A program made the position numbers and the translations under genes. The notes beneath the pieces were generated by a model. The model was given only the letters and a program-made list of their open reading frames with translations. It made no database searches and had not been told where the DNA came from. Positions 8,869-17,125 of a DNA stretch of 30,221 nt are shown here, piece by piece; within the stretch, counting starts at the first letter, position 1, and every line of letters starts with the position of its first letter. Origin of the DNA: a bacterium (GTDB lineage: Bacteria; Bacteroidota; Bacteroidia; Bacteroidales; Bacteroidaceae); NCBI GenBank assembly GCA_004559785.1, contig SFXD01000018.1:1-30221 (forward strand), written 5' to 3'.

Positions 8869-8951
8869 GAAGACCCCCTCAGTCCCCCTGTTTAGGGGGA
8901 AGAGCTATGAGCCGTGAGCGGTGAGCTGGGAGATATGAGCTATGAGCTGGG
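8850..8951. repeat. Heptamer-plus-hairpin repeat between convergent genes
   Basis: This is a single copy of the family seen after glnS. RTGAGCN heptamers start inside the last codons of the TPR gene. The hairpin TCCCCCT-GTTT-AGGGGGA lies at 8883-8900, and more heptamers run almost to the stop of the minus-strand manC. It fills the whole 90-bp gap between two convergent genes, so it may separate the two transcripts, but it lacks the T-run of a terminator. Confidence 0.88.
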
Positions 8952-8958
8952 AGCGAGC

Positions 8959-10017
8959 CTATTCGGAGAATTGTCTGATGCGTTGCTCCTCGCTGAGCCT
9001 GCATATCAGCAGGGTGCCATCCTTCTCTGCCACGATGAAGCCTTCGAGCCCCTGCACCACTACGCGGCGTAGCGTATCGGTATGGACTACGCTGCCGGAA
9101 GTCTCGTACAAAGATATGGAACTGCCCGTGCAGGCATTGCCATAGCTGTCCTTCTCCATGTTCTGCAACAGGGAACCCCATGTGCCGAGGTCGCTCCACC
9201 CGAACTCTGCCGGAAAGACGTATATCTCCTCTGCCTTCTCCAGGATGGCATAGTCCACGGATATGTTCTCGCAAAGCGGAAAACGCTCGTCTATCAGTTT
9301 CTGCTCGGCTTCCGTACCGTAAACGGGAAGCATGTCCTCGAAGATGGCGGACAGGGCTGGCTGGTAAACACGGAAGGCGTTGACGATGGTACTGACATTC
9401 CAGATGAAGATGCCTGCGTTCCAGAAGAAATTCTTCTGCATGATGTACTTGCGCGCCGTATCCACGTCGGGCTTCTCCTTGAACGAGTCCACGCGGTATA
9501 TTTCCTTGTTGCGGGCCGTAGAATAGGACAGGTCTGCCTGTATGTAGCCATAGCCCGTCTCGGGCCTGTTGGGCTTCATGCCAAGGGTGACGATGGCATC
9601 GGACTCTGCCACGAAGCCAAGGGCTGACCTGACCACACGCTGGAACTCGGGCACGTTGACAACGATATGGTCGCTGGGAGTGACCACGATGTTAGCCTTG
9701 GGGTCGACGGACTTTATTTTCCAGCTGACGTATGCTATGCAGGGAGCTGTATTGCGGCGGCATGGTTCGAGAAGGACGTTGCCGACAGGAATGTCAGGCA
9801 GTTGCTCGTACACCTTGTCGGCATACTTGGCGGATGTCACCACCCATACGTTCTCCACTGGTACGATGCCGCCGAAACGGTCGTACGTCAACTGTAGGAG
9901 CGTCCTGCCACACCCCATTACGTCCACGAATTGCTTGGGATTGTCCTGCGTACTCATGGGCCAGAAGCGTGTGCCTGCACCGCCTGCCATGATGACCAAA
10001 TGATTCCTGCCTCTCAT
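8959..10017 (-). CDS. manC: Mannose-1-phosphate guanylyltransferase
   Basis: 352 residues. It makes GDP-mannose from mannose-1-phosphate and GTP, the precursor for GDP-fucose and for mannosylated glycans. The nucleotidyltransferase signature GGAGTRFWPMSTQDNPKQF begins at about residue 12. ETGYGYIQ, the EKP motif in SFKEKPDVDTA and the NAGIFIWN motif follow in the expected order. There is no C-terminal cupin, so this is the short, single-function form and not a fusion with phosphomannose isomerase. The frame is open upstream, but the ATG at 10017 gives the expected N-terminus just before the signature. The gene stands alone between repeats and a structured leader. The symbol is by function; cpsB-type names are also used. 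Confidence 0.92.
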   Translation of the reverse strand: MRGRNHLVIMAGGAGTRFWPMSTQDNPKQFVDVMGCGRTLLQLTYDRFGGIVPVENVWVVTSAKYADKVYEQLPDIPVGNVLLEPCRRNTAPCIAYVSWKIKSVDPKANIVVTPSDHIVVNVPEFQRVVRSALGFVAESDAIVTLGMKPNRPETGYGYIQADLSYSTARNKEIYRVDSFKEKPDVDTARKYIMQKNFFWNAGIFIWNVSTIVNAFRVYQPALSAIFEDMLPVYGTEAEQKLIDERFPLCENISVDYAILEKAEEIYVFPAEFGWSDLGTWGSLLQNMEKDSYGNACTGSSISLYETSGSVVHTDTLRRVVVQGLEGFIVAEKDGTLLICRLSEEQRIRQFSE

Positions 10018-10273
10018 AACCTTAAAATGTCTTTTCTTTCCTGTATTTCGCAACTTGGTTGATATACATGTCTCTATATTCACCGGCCACGGCCATCCTT
10101 GGCAAGCATCGTTTGCCGCGGAGACTGCCATGCCTGAGCCTGCCCGTCTGCCCTGCGTTGCATGCAAGCGGTTACGTCAGGTAACTGTGCAGGCAAGGCA
10201 GTTGCCAAGCAAGCGGAAATGGAAGCATTCCGCCTCCAATACGCCGCATGCGGCAACGTGACATGCAAAGATA
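10018..10273 (-). promoter_or_regulatory. Candidate promoter and long structured leader of manC
   Basis: On the minus strand TATCTTTG (10273-10266) fits the -7 consensus, but no good -33 element lies at the expected distance. The predicted start falls at or beside a perfect palindrome, GCCGCATGCGGC (10243-10254). The roughly 240-nt leader is GC-rich and self-complementary, with CTTGGCAA (10098-10105) against TTGCCAAG (10202-10209) and a smaller GGCAA/TTGCC hairpin near 10190. The rest of the gap, 10274-10400, holds nothing I can name. Confidence 0.4.
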
Positions 10274-10400
10274 GCAATTAAATCTGAATAACTATCTCCT
10301 TTTTAGGAATATTTTCAATAAAGGAGGAATTTTTCTCCAAAAAACCTCCCTTACGCCTTCGCTGCTCGTCCGGAATAATCTCTCGCCGTTGGGGACGAGG

Positions 10401-12542
10401 TCAGTGCGAGCCATAGACTTCCACGTCGCCTATGCGCACCACGCCGTCCTCGCCTGCATTGCTTACCGTCAGCCTTACGTAGCGTGCCTCGACGGGGGTG
10501 ACGGCGACATCGTTCACGGGCTGCGTGTTGTCGGCATGCATACCTACAACCTCCCATGCTATGCCGTCGGCGCTGGCCTCTACGACGAAGTCGCGTGTGT
10601 TGAGTTCGCGTCCCAGCCCTGCGGCCTGCGCATGTCGCACCACGTAGCGGCTTATCTGGAACGTCTCGCCGAAGTCGAGCTGTATCCATCCCTTGCCATC
10701 ACTGGTAGACGACACCCACATGTTTGCCTGCGATGGCGACCCGTCGGCGGCCACCTCTGCCTTGGTGTCAGACGGCGATGAGGTGACCTGCATGTCCTGG
10801 AGCATAGTGAGGTCGAAGGGCAGGTGGTTGGCATCGCAATAGAGGTTGAAGAAGTGGTCTGCCCTGACAATCTCCACGTTGCCTGGCGAGAGTGCGTCGA
10901 GTCTGCCTACCAGATCCACGAGCTTGTCAGGTCCTGCTTCCCACACGGTGCATTGGCCAGAGACGAACATTGGTTCCTTCCCCTTGAATTTGCTTATGTC
11001 GCGATTGAAGAAGTCGGTTATCACGTCCACCCCGTTTGCATAGCAGGGGTAGTTGGGCACGAAGGGCAGGCGGTTGTCCTGGACGGTGGCGGCGAGTCGG
11101 CCCGTCTGTCGCTCCCAGTCCTGAATGGTCAGTCCGTACAGGTAGGGGCATTCCTCGGCATAGGCCCTTCGCTGTGCAGCGTTGACCTCGTCCCAGATGG
11201 TAATCACCCTCAGTCCGGCCTGCTCCAGGTAACGCTGGCTGAGACTCGCATAGGGTGCGAAGTCCTTGTACATAGTGGTATTCCACTTCTTGTTGTGGGC
11301 ATCGTAGGGCATGGCATACCCCATTCCCGACGGTCCGCTCACGAAGCAGTCGTTTGCGGTGGCCTTCTTGTAGTAATAGTTGAGCATGCTGGGCGAGAAA
11401 TCCACCAAAGACGGGCTGATCGTCCAGTTCATGGGCATCTTCCCTCGTCCGCCCTGCTCGAAGATCTTGGCCATGGCGTGCTGGCAGTACTGTATGTTGT
11501 CGCCGTCGCTGATATATACGGTGGCATACACCTTGTTCTGCAGCCTCGGTCTCTTTGGCACTGCCGGGATGTCCACGGGGCAGCTTACGGCACTGTAGAC
11601 GGTGGTGTTCTCGAAGAAGTCGGCCGGCACGGTAGAGAGTCCGTAGCGTGTGGCCTCCCCCACGCCCGAGCGTTCCTCGGGGTACCATCCCAGCACGAAG
11701 TCCCTGCCGGGCGTCATATCCTTTAGCATCTTGTCCAGCAAGGCCTTCTCGCTTGCGTTGCGTGGGTCGAGCCACACCACGGCAGAGCCTGCCGCCGCAG
11801 CTATGTCGTGTACGTATGGTATGCCCGGGCGGAGGCTTACCAGCAGTCGGTGGTTGCACCGGCTCCAGTAGTTGTTGTAGAGGTAGTTGTATACGCTCAG
11901 GGTGCTGGTCTGCGTCAGCGTGGTGAGGTCTGCCAGGACGGGCAGGTCAACGCCGTTCTTTATGAGCTTTGCCCTTATCTCCTCCGTTACGGGCAGGGCC
12001 CTCTCCAGTCCGCCCACCGTGGCAGCCACGTTGGCATAGTGCTCGTTCTTCTCCGTACTGTACAGCACGAGTCCCTTCAGTTCCTTCATGTAGTACTTCA
12101 CCATCAGGTAGGGGCTGGCAATCGGAGTAATGCGGCGAAGGGCGTGTGCATTGGGCCATGTGGTGCGCGGTTCCTCGTTGTGGTTGTATAGCAGGATGCG
12201 TGGCCGCGTGCGGTTGACCAACCCCTGCAGGACACACATCATGATGCGCTCCTCGCTGCTGAGGTTCTGGGCAGGCATGTCGAGAGACCTGAGGACGGTG
12301 GCAGGCGGCAGGAACAGGGGGAGGAGCCTGTCCTCAGGCCAGCACAGCTCGTCGTACTCCAGTATCCTGTCTCCGCTGGAATTCAGGTTGTACAACGTGT
12401 CCGTGAACGTTATCTTGTCCAGCTCGGCAACATCTGTCTGTGTGATATTTCCGTTGGCAGTATGCACCAGCATGGTAGTACCCTGTGCGCTGAGGCCGGC
12501 TGCTCCAAGCAGGGCGAATGCAAGTGTCAGTATTTTTCTCAT
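10401..12542 (-). CDS. Secreted GxGYxYP-family protein with C-terminal discoidin-like domain
   Basis: 713 residues from the ATG at 12542, which gives the signal peptide MRKILTLAFALLGAAGLSAQ. Residues about 24-48 carry a short beta repeat ending in DKITFTD. The central part resembles the GxGYxYP proteins, a family annotated as putative glycoside hydrolases. It contains VYISDGDNIQYCQHAM, and GPSGMGYAMPYDA at the naming motif, where the second tyrosine is replaced by Met. Residues about 580-713 look like an F5/8 type C (discoidin) carbohydrate-binding module (GWIQLDFGETFQISRYVV, ARYVRLTVSNAG). This suggests an exported enzyme or binder acting on glycans; the substrate is unknown. It lies 82 bp downstream of a small secreted protein that carries three copies of the same short repeat, and is probably cotranscribed with it. 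Confidence 0.85.
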   Translation of the reverse strand: MRKILTLAFALLGAAGLSAQGTTMLVHTANGNITQTDVAELDKITFTDTLYNLNSSGDRILEYDELCWPEDRLLPLFLPPATVLRSLDMPAQNLSSEERIMMCVLQGLVNRTRPRILLYNHNEEPRTTWPNAHALRRITPIASPYLMVKYYMKELKGLVLYSTEKNEHYANVAATVGGLERALPVTEEIRAKLIKNGVDLPVLADLTTLTQTSTLSVYNYLYNNYWSRCNHRLLVSLRPGIPYVHDIAAAAGSAVVWLDPRNASEKALLDKMLKDMTPGRDFVLGWYPEERSGVGEATRYGLSTVPADFFENTTVYSAVSCPVDIPAVPKRPRLQNKVYATVYISDGDNIQYCQHAMAKIFEQGGRGKMPMNWTISPSLVDFSPSMLNYYYKKATANDCFVSGPSGMGYAMPYDAHNKKWNTTMYKDFAPYASLSQRYLEQAGLRVITIWDEVNAAQRRAYAEECPYLYGLTIQDWERQTGRLAATVQDNRLPFVPNYPCYANGVDVITDFFNRDISKFKGKEPMFVSGQCTVWEAGPDKLVDLVGRLDALSPGNVEIVRADHFFNLYCDANHLPFDLTMLQDMQVTSSPSDTKAEVAADGSPSQANMWVSSTSDGKGWIQLDFGETFQISRYVVRHAQAAGLGRELNTRDFVVEASADGIAWEVVGMHADNTQPVNDVAVTPVEARYVRLTVSNAGEDGVVRIGDVEVYGSH

Positions 12543-12624
12543 TTTCTTGTTCTTAAATATATATGTTTGAAGTAATGGATAAATGGTCAATGAGTAAAGA
12601 TGGAGTGCCACCCGTGGGCGAGGG

Positions 12625-13191
12625 TCACAGGGTAATCTTCGTTACGGACGCACCTATGCGCACTACATATACTCCTGTGCCGAGGGCGTTACGGTCCAGC
12701 AGAAGCTCGCCGCCCTGACGGGGAGGAACTGGCATTGCCTGTCCGTCCAAGGCATACACATGTATGTCCGCTCCTTCGGGAATGCCCCTGAAGAGCGCAG
12801 CGCCATCCCTTATGACGCACTCCACCGGAAGGCTGCCTCCTACGCCCTTCACAGACGTGGGCTGCCCGAAGCGGATCTCGGCGACATCTTCAATCTCCAC
12901 AGTCACGGGACTTTCCTCCGTAGCGGTAGTCACCACGAGATTGTCCCCCGACATCGTTATCTTGGGCAGAGCCTCGAAGGATATGGCCACGTTGCCCGAG
13001 GACTTGGTGCTAACCACCATGGACTTCCCCGGGTCGGCAATGCTGAGGAAGGAAATCTTGCTTATGTCCGCCACCCTCGTAAGGGAGGTGGTTCCATCGG
13101 TTCTCTGCACGCACATTGCCTTCTCCTGCGCACGAGCCGTTTGCAGGCATAGTGCCATGGCAGAAAGGCTAAAGAAAAGTTTCAAGTTCAT
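12625..13191 (-). CDS. Small secreted protein: three beta repeats and a sorting-type C-terminal tail
   Basis: 188 residues from the ATG at 13191, which exposes the signal peptide MNLKLFFSLSAMALCLQTARA. Three repeats of about 35 residues follow, each ending in a KIxF-like strand: MCVQRTDGTTSLTRVADISKISF, MVVSTKSSGNVAISFEALPKITM and LVVTTATEESPVTVEIEDVAEIRF, given here only to their last strand. The final 65 residues match the pattern of Por secretion (type IX) C-terminal sorting domains: a strand with IHVYALDGQ, a gap, then LGTGVYVVRIG and a last short strand. It is probably exported and possibly attached to the surface. It is the first gene of a two-gene unit with the GxGYxYP protein. No enzymatic motif is visible. 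Confidence 0.75.
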   Translation of the reverse strand: MNLKLFFSLSAMALCLQTARAQEKAMCVQRTDGTTSLTRVADISKISFLSIADPGKSMVVSTKSSGNVAISFEALPKITMSGDNLVVTTATEESPVTVEIEDVAEIRFGQPTSVKGVGGSLPVECVIRDGAALFRGIPEGADIHVYALDGQAMPVPPRQGGELLLDRNALGTGVYVVRIGASVTKITL

Positions 13192-13461
13192 CTGGTCAAT
13201 ATATTTGGTTTCAATCAATTCTGCATCTCTGTCTGTTTTGGTTCATCCACCACTGTCCCACCCTGAGCAAGGTTAACTCCTCCTGTTACAGCGACATCGG
13301 GCTCCGCCAGTTCCCTGTCCATGGTTCCTGTCCGACAACCAATGGTTCGTTACGCTCTACCCCCACTGCCCGCCAGTCCTCAGATTGCTACGTAGAGGAG
13401 GAAGCCCCTTGCAGACCGGGAATCCAGCCTGCAGATTGCCCGTGGGCTGCGATGCCACCAG

Positions 13462-13491
13462 CAAAATTAGCAAAAAAATCCGACAAGCCAA
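13462..13491 (-). promoter_or_regulatory. Candidate promoter of the secreted-protein unit
   Basis: On the minus strand: TTG (13491-13489), 19 nt, then TAATTTTG (13469-13462). It lies 270 bp upstream of the first ATG, so the leader would be about 260 nt. I found no closer match to the consensus. Confidence 0.5.
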
Positions 13492-13690
13492 GTCCTCTCG
13501 AAGAAATATTTTCTGTATCGTGGCAATTTGACACCTTATGGATGGCATAACCTCTTCATCGTCGTTGCAATGTAGCGGAATAAGACATTCTCGCATAGGA
13601 GGATGGCCCCGGACTGCAAGGAAGGAGGCGAGGGCATATCCCAAGGCACATGCAACCTAAACATGGCAAGGGAAGCCTTGCAAGCTTGCC

Positions 13691-13875
13691 GGTTACACGG
13701 TTACACGGTTACACGGGGTGTTTTTGTAACCGTCCGTGCTGATACAATGGGCATCCTATATGCAAAATAAATATTATTTATTTTGCATATAGGATGAGGT
13801 GCTCATTTCATGGGGAAAGATACACAAGTGCAAGACACCCCCGTGTAACCGTGTAACCATGTAACCCGTGTAACC
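13691..13875. repeat. Inverted arrays of GGTTACAC flanking a palindrome
   Basis: The left array has three perfect tandem copies of GGTTACAC (13691-13714) followed by GGGGTG. The right array has four copies of the reverse complement GTGTAACC (13843-13850, 13851-13858, 13859-13866 with one change, 13868-13875), preceded by CACCCCC. The flanks also match in inverse (GCTTGCC on the left, GGACAGGC on the right). Two further single GTGTAACC copies lie at 13996-14003 and 14018-14025. The arms together form an inverted repeat of roughly 40-45 bp around a spacer of about 120 bp. The small frames in this area translate the repeat and are not credible genes. Confidence 0.9.
13752..13796. repeat. Near-perfect 45-bp palindrome
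   Basis: Two 21-bp arms (13752-13772 and 13776-13796) are exact reverse complements around a 3-nt centre (ATT). The outer end begins CATCCTATATGC and the inner part is A/T-only (AAAATAAAT). It sits in the middle of the inverted GGTTACAC arrays. It could extrude as a cruciform, fold as RNA on either strand, or bind a dimeric protein. Confidence 0.95.
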
Positions 13876-13907
13876 GGACAGGCATCCACAGGGGGTGTAT
13901 TTTTTTC

Positions 13908-13980
13908 CTCCCGAGGAAAATATATTTTCCTCGGGAGAGAAATAGATTTTCCTCACGTGGCGCATAGAAATTCATTTTCC
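13908..13980. repeat. 30-bp perfect palindrome followed by two degenerate copies
   Basis: 13908-13937 is perfectly palindromic with half-site CTCCCGAGGAAAATA. Two weaker copies of its core follow: GAGAAATAGATTTTCCTC (about 13936-13953) and TAGAAATTCATTTTCCG (about 13964-13980). The order and spacing (about 24-28 bp) suggest an array of related dyad sites or a decayed repeat family. Confidence 0.85.
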
Positions 13981-14006
13981 GTGGTTGTAAGGCATGTGTA
14001 ACCAAG

Positions 14007-14035
14007 AGCCCCCGTCCGTGTAACCGGGAGGGGCT
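14007..14035. repeat. Hairpin AGCCCC/GGGGCT
   Basis: AGCCCC (14007-14012) pairs with GGGGCT (14030-14035). The 17-nt loop contains a GTGTAACC copy. GTTTCGTTT follows, a poor T-run. It might end leftover transcription coming from the repeat island before the TonB receptor promoter. Confidence 0.5.
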
Positions 14036-14082
14036 GTTTCGTTTACCCCCTTGACAAACCGCCCCAGCATCCCAGACAACTA

Positions 14083-14113
14083 TTGCGGGAATGGGAAAAC
14101 CGCCGTACCTTTG
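14083..14113 (+). promoter_or_regulatory. Promoter of the TonB receptor gene
   Basis: TTG (14083-14085), 20 nt, TACCTTTG (14106-14113). The -7 match is complete and the spacing is canonical. The predicted start near 14120 leaves a leader of about 115 nt. Confidence 0.75.
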
Positions 14114-14235
14114 CACCTGAGGCCAGAATTGCCGCCCTTCCAAGGTCGGCATGCCAAGGATTGAAGGCAAAATATGCGGCTTAGGCAAAAAACTTGGCAG
14201 GCAGCATACAAAAAGCTCACCATAAATCGTTATTA

Positions 14236-16635
14236 ATGTTGATGGAACGGATATTTGCAATTGTCATCATATTACTCGCCGCACTACACGGCGCATACGC
14301 CCAGCAGGAAAGCGCGGACACCGCCAAGGTCAGCCTGAAGGGACGTGTAGTGGACGACGAGCAGGAACCCGTATCCCTCTGCATAGTCAGGGTGGAAGGA
14401 CAGGGCGTGGCTACGACGGCAAGCCTGGAGGGCAATTACTCGCTGAGGTTTGCAACGGCCGACAGCGTGGTCGTCACCTACAGCATGATTGGCTACGAGA
14501 CAAGGAGGAAGGTGCTGAAGAAACCCTCCGGCAACCTTACGCTCAACATCGTGATGCACAGCAAGGGGAAGGACATGGGCGAGGTGACCGTGGCAGACAC
14601 CAAGAGGCAGCTGGGGAGCACGCAGGAACTGAACACCAAGGACCTGAAGCGGATGCCAAGCACCACGGGCAATGCCGTGGAGGAACTCGTGGCCACGCAG
14701 GCCGGAGTGAGCACGCACAACGAACTCAGCAGCCAGTATAACGTGAGGGGAGGCTCGTTCGACGAGAACTGCGTCTACATAAACGGCGTGGAAGTATACA
14801 GGCCCCTGCTCATCAGCAGCGGACAGCAGGAAGGACTGTCAGTAATCAACAGCGACATGGTGGAGAAGGTGAACTTCAGCGCAGGCGGCTTCGAGGCCAA
14901 GTACGGCGACCGCATGTCGAGCGTGCTGGACATCACCTACGCACGACCCAAGAGGGCGGAGGGCTCGCTGCAGGCAAGCCTGCTGGGCACGAGCGCGTAC
15001 TTCGGCTACGGCAACAGGAAGTTCGCCTTCAGCAACAGCGTGAGGTACAAGACCAACCAATACATGCTGGGGAGCTTAGAGACGAAGGGGGAATACAGCC
15101 CGCGATTCCTCGACTATCAGGCATACGTCAGCTGGATGCCCACGAGCAAGTGGAGCATCGACGCCATAGGGTACATCAGCACCAACGATTACGACTTCAT
15201 GCCCGAGGACAGGGAGACGAACTTCGGCACGCTGGAAGACGTGAAGACCTTCAAGGTGTATTTCGACGGAAAGGAGGAAGACCAGTTCAAGACATACTTC
15301 GCCACGCTGAAGGTGTCGAGGAAGATAGGGGCAAACGGCAACCTGGGGCTCTCGGCATCGGCATTCAGCACGAGGGAAAGGGAAACGTACGACATACAGG
15401 GACAATACTGGCTGAACGAGACGAACGGCGACGAGCAGCTCGGCGTAGGCACGTACATGGAACATGCCCGCAACACGCTCAGGAGCCAGTCGCAGACGCT
15501 GAAGGCCACGTACGAGGCCCGTCTCGGCAGGCATACCCTGGCTGCAGGGCTGGGATGGAAGCACGAGTCGATAGACGAGAACAGCCGCGAATGGGAATAC
15601 CGCGACAGCAGCGGATACAGCGTGCCGCACACGGGTACGGACCTCAACGTGATATACAACCTCAAGAGCCTGAACGACATCTCGTCGAACCATGCAGAAC
15701 TGTTCCTGCAGGACACCTATCGCACGGAAAGCAAGGTAGGCATACTGAGCGTCAACTACGGGGCAAGGCTCAGCTACTGGAGCTGGAACGGCGAGTGGCT
15801 CTTCAGCCCAAGGGTGAGCATGGGTTTCGTCCCCTCCTCCAACGACAACATCACCTTCCGCCTCGCCACCGGGCTGTACTACCAGAGACCTTTCTACAAG
15901 GAACTGCGCGACACGGTCACGGCGGACGGCAACACCACGGTGAGGCTCAACAAGGAAATCCGCTCGCAGCGTTCGTTCCAGGTGGTGGCTGGCATGGAAT
16001 ACAAGTTCAAGATGATGGGAAGGCCCTTCAAGCTCACCGCCGAAGCCTACTACAAGGCGCAGGGCAACCTCAACCCTTACAACGTGGACAACGTAAAGGT
16101 GGTATACTACGGCAACAACTGCGCATCGGGATACGTAGTCGGCGCAGACCTCAAGCTCTACGGCGAATTCGTGCCGGGCACGGACTCGTGGATCAGCTTC
16201 GGGCTGATGAAGGCACAGATGGACCTGAACGGGCAGTCCATACCACAGCCTACCGACCAACGATACAACCTGAACTTCTTCTTCAGCGACTACTTCCCTG
16301 GCACCACGAGGTGGAAGATGAGCCTCAAGGCAAGCTTCGCCGACGGACTGCCTTTCGGACCGCCGCACACGGGACTCGAGAGGAACGTCTTCAGGGCTCC
16401 CGCATACAAGAGGGTCGACATCGGAATGAACTACAGGCTCATCGACAACGAGGACAGGCACATGAGGCGGAACGTGGTGAGAAACCTGTGGCTGGGACTC
16501 GACTGCTTCAACATCTTCGACCTAAGCAACGTCAGCGGCTACTATTGGGTGACAGACGTCAGCAACCACCAGTACGCCGTGCCCAATTACCTCACGGGAC
16601 GGATGATAAATGCACGCATTCTTGTAGAATTCTGA
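14236..16635 (+). CDS. TonB-dependent outer-membrane receptor
   Basis: 799 residues from the ATG at 14236; the ATG at 14242 is equally possible. A signal peptide (MERIFAIVIILLAALHGAYA) is followed by a carboxypeptidase-regulatory-like beta domain (about residues 30-110: VSLKGRVVDDEQEPVSLCIV, GYETRRKVL). The plug runs about residues 120-230, including VRGGSFDENCVYINGVEVYRP. The 22-strand barrel ends in INARILVEF, with the terminal Phe expected of an outer-membrane beta signal. It imports a ligand using energy from TonB-ExbBD. It is shorter than typical SusC proteins and no susD gene is adjacent, so it is better called a general TonB receptor; the ligand is unknown. It has its own promoter and stands downstream of the repeat island. 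Confidence 0.92.
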   Translation: MLMERIFAIVIILLAALHGAYAQQESADTAKVSLKGRVVDDEQEPVSLCIVRVEGQGVATTASLEGNYSLRFATADSVVVTYSMIGYETRRKVLKKPSGNLTLNIVMHSKGKDMGEVTVADTKRQLGSTQELNTKDLKRMPSTTGNAVEELVATQAGVSTHNELSSQYNVRGGSFDENCVYINGVEVYRPLLISSGQQEGLSVINSDMVEKVNFSAGGFEAKYGDRMSSVLDITYARPKRAEGSLQASLLGTSAYFGYGNRKFAFSNSVRYKTNQYMLGSLETKGEYSPRFLDYQAYVSWMPTSKWSIDAIGYISTNDYDFMPEDRETNFGTLEDVKTFKVYFDGKEEDQFKTYFATLKVSRKIGANGNLGLSASAFSTRERETYDIQGQYWLNETNGDEQLGVGTYMEHARNTLRSQSQTLKATYEARLGRHTLAAGLGWKHESIDENSREWEYRDSSGYSVPHTGTDLNVIYNLKSLNDISSNHAELFLQDTYRTESKVGILSVNYGARLSYWSWNGEWLFSPRVSMGFVPSSNDNITFRLATGLYYQRPFYKELRDTVTADGNTTVRLNKEIRSQRSFQVVAGMEYKFKMMGRPFKLTAEAYYKAQGNLNPYNVDNVKVVYYGNNCASGYVVGADLKLYGEFVPGTDSWISFGLMKAQMDLNGQSIPQPTDQRYNLNFFFSDYFPGTTRWKMSLKASFADGLPFGPPHTGLERNVFRAPAYKRVDIGMNYRLIDNEDRHMRRNVVRNLWLGLDCFNIFDLSNVSGYYWVTDVSNHQYAVPNYLTGRMINARILVEF

Positions 16636-16643
16636 GAAAAACC

Positions 16644-16674
16644 TTGGACGGAAAGACAAATAATCGTAACTTTG
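16644..16674 (+). promoter_or_regulatory. mce promoter
   Basis: TTG (16644-16646), 20 nt, TAACTTTG (16667-16674). It begins directly after the TonB receptor stop and predicts a start near 16681, 40 nt before the mce ATG. Confidence 0.8.
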
Positions 16675-16720
16675 TGCTGACTTAAAAGTTACAAACCACA
16701 AATAAACAACATTATCAGAC

Positions 16721-17125
16721 ATGAAGATTTCACGTATCGAACACCTCGGCATCGCAGTACAGAGCATAGACGAGGTACTACCCTACTTCCAGGACGTGCT
16801 GGGACTGGAAGTCTACAAGACAGAGACAGTAGAGGACCAGAAAGTGAAGACCGCCTTCCTCAAGGTGGGTGAGGTGAAACTCGAACTGCTCGAGCCCACC
16901 TGCCCCGAGAGCACCGTGCAGAAGTTCCTCGACAACGGAGGACGTGGCATACACCACGTAGCCTTCAAGGTGGAAGACGGCGTGACCGAAGCCCTCGCAC
17001 TATGCGACGAGAAGGGCATCCGCCTCATCGACAAGGCACCACGCCGTGGAGCGGACGGACTGCACATCGCTTTCCTTCACCCCAAGTCAACGTTAGGCAT
17101 ACTGACCGAGCTATGCGAAGAATAG
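16721..17125 (+). CDS. mce: Methylmalonyl-CoA epimerase
   Basis: 134 residues, the usual length. It interconverts (R)- and (S)-methylmalonyl-CoA between methylmalonyl-CoA mutase and the decarboxylase, in the propionate/succinate branch that Bacteroidales use in fermentation. It is a VOC/glyoxalase-fold protein with two beta-alpha-beta-beta-beta units. The metal ligands expected for the family are visible: His8 in IEHLGIAV, the second His in GIHHVAF and the Glu in LTELCEE near the end. The context is not the mutase operon: mce overlaps by 13 bp a gene for a secreted DUF1080 protein, so the two are probably translationally linked. Confidence 0.95.
   Translation: MKISRIEHLGIAVQSIDEVLPYFQDVLGLEVYKTETVEDQKVKTAFLKVGEVKLELLEPTCPESTVQKFLDNGGRGIHHVAFKVEDGVTEALALCDEKGIRLIDKAPRRGADGLHIAFLHPKSTLGILTELCEE

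Noticed and set aside
13357..14260. Small minus-strand frames in the repeat island
   Set aside because: They translate the GTGTAACC and palindrome repeats (for example GYMVTRLHG) and have no signal, promoter or start context.
15076..16685. Long open frames (461 and 511 residues) overlapping the TonB receptor gene in other frames
   Set aside because: Their composition is typical of out-of-frame translation (Arg/His/Gln-rich or Val/Glu-rich), while the receptor frame has complete domains.
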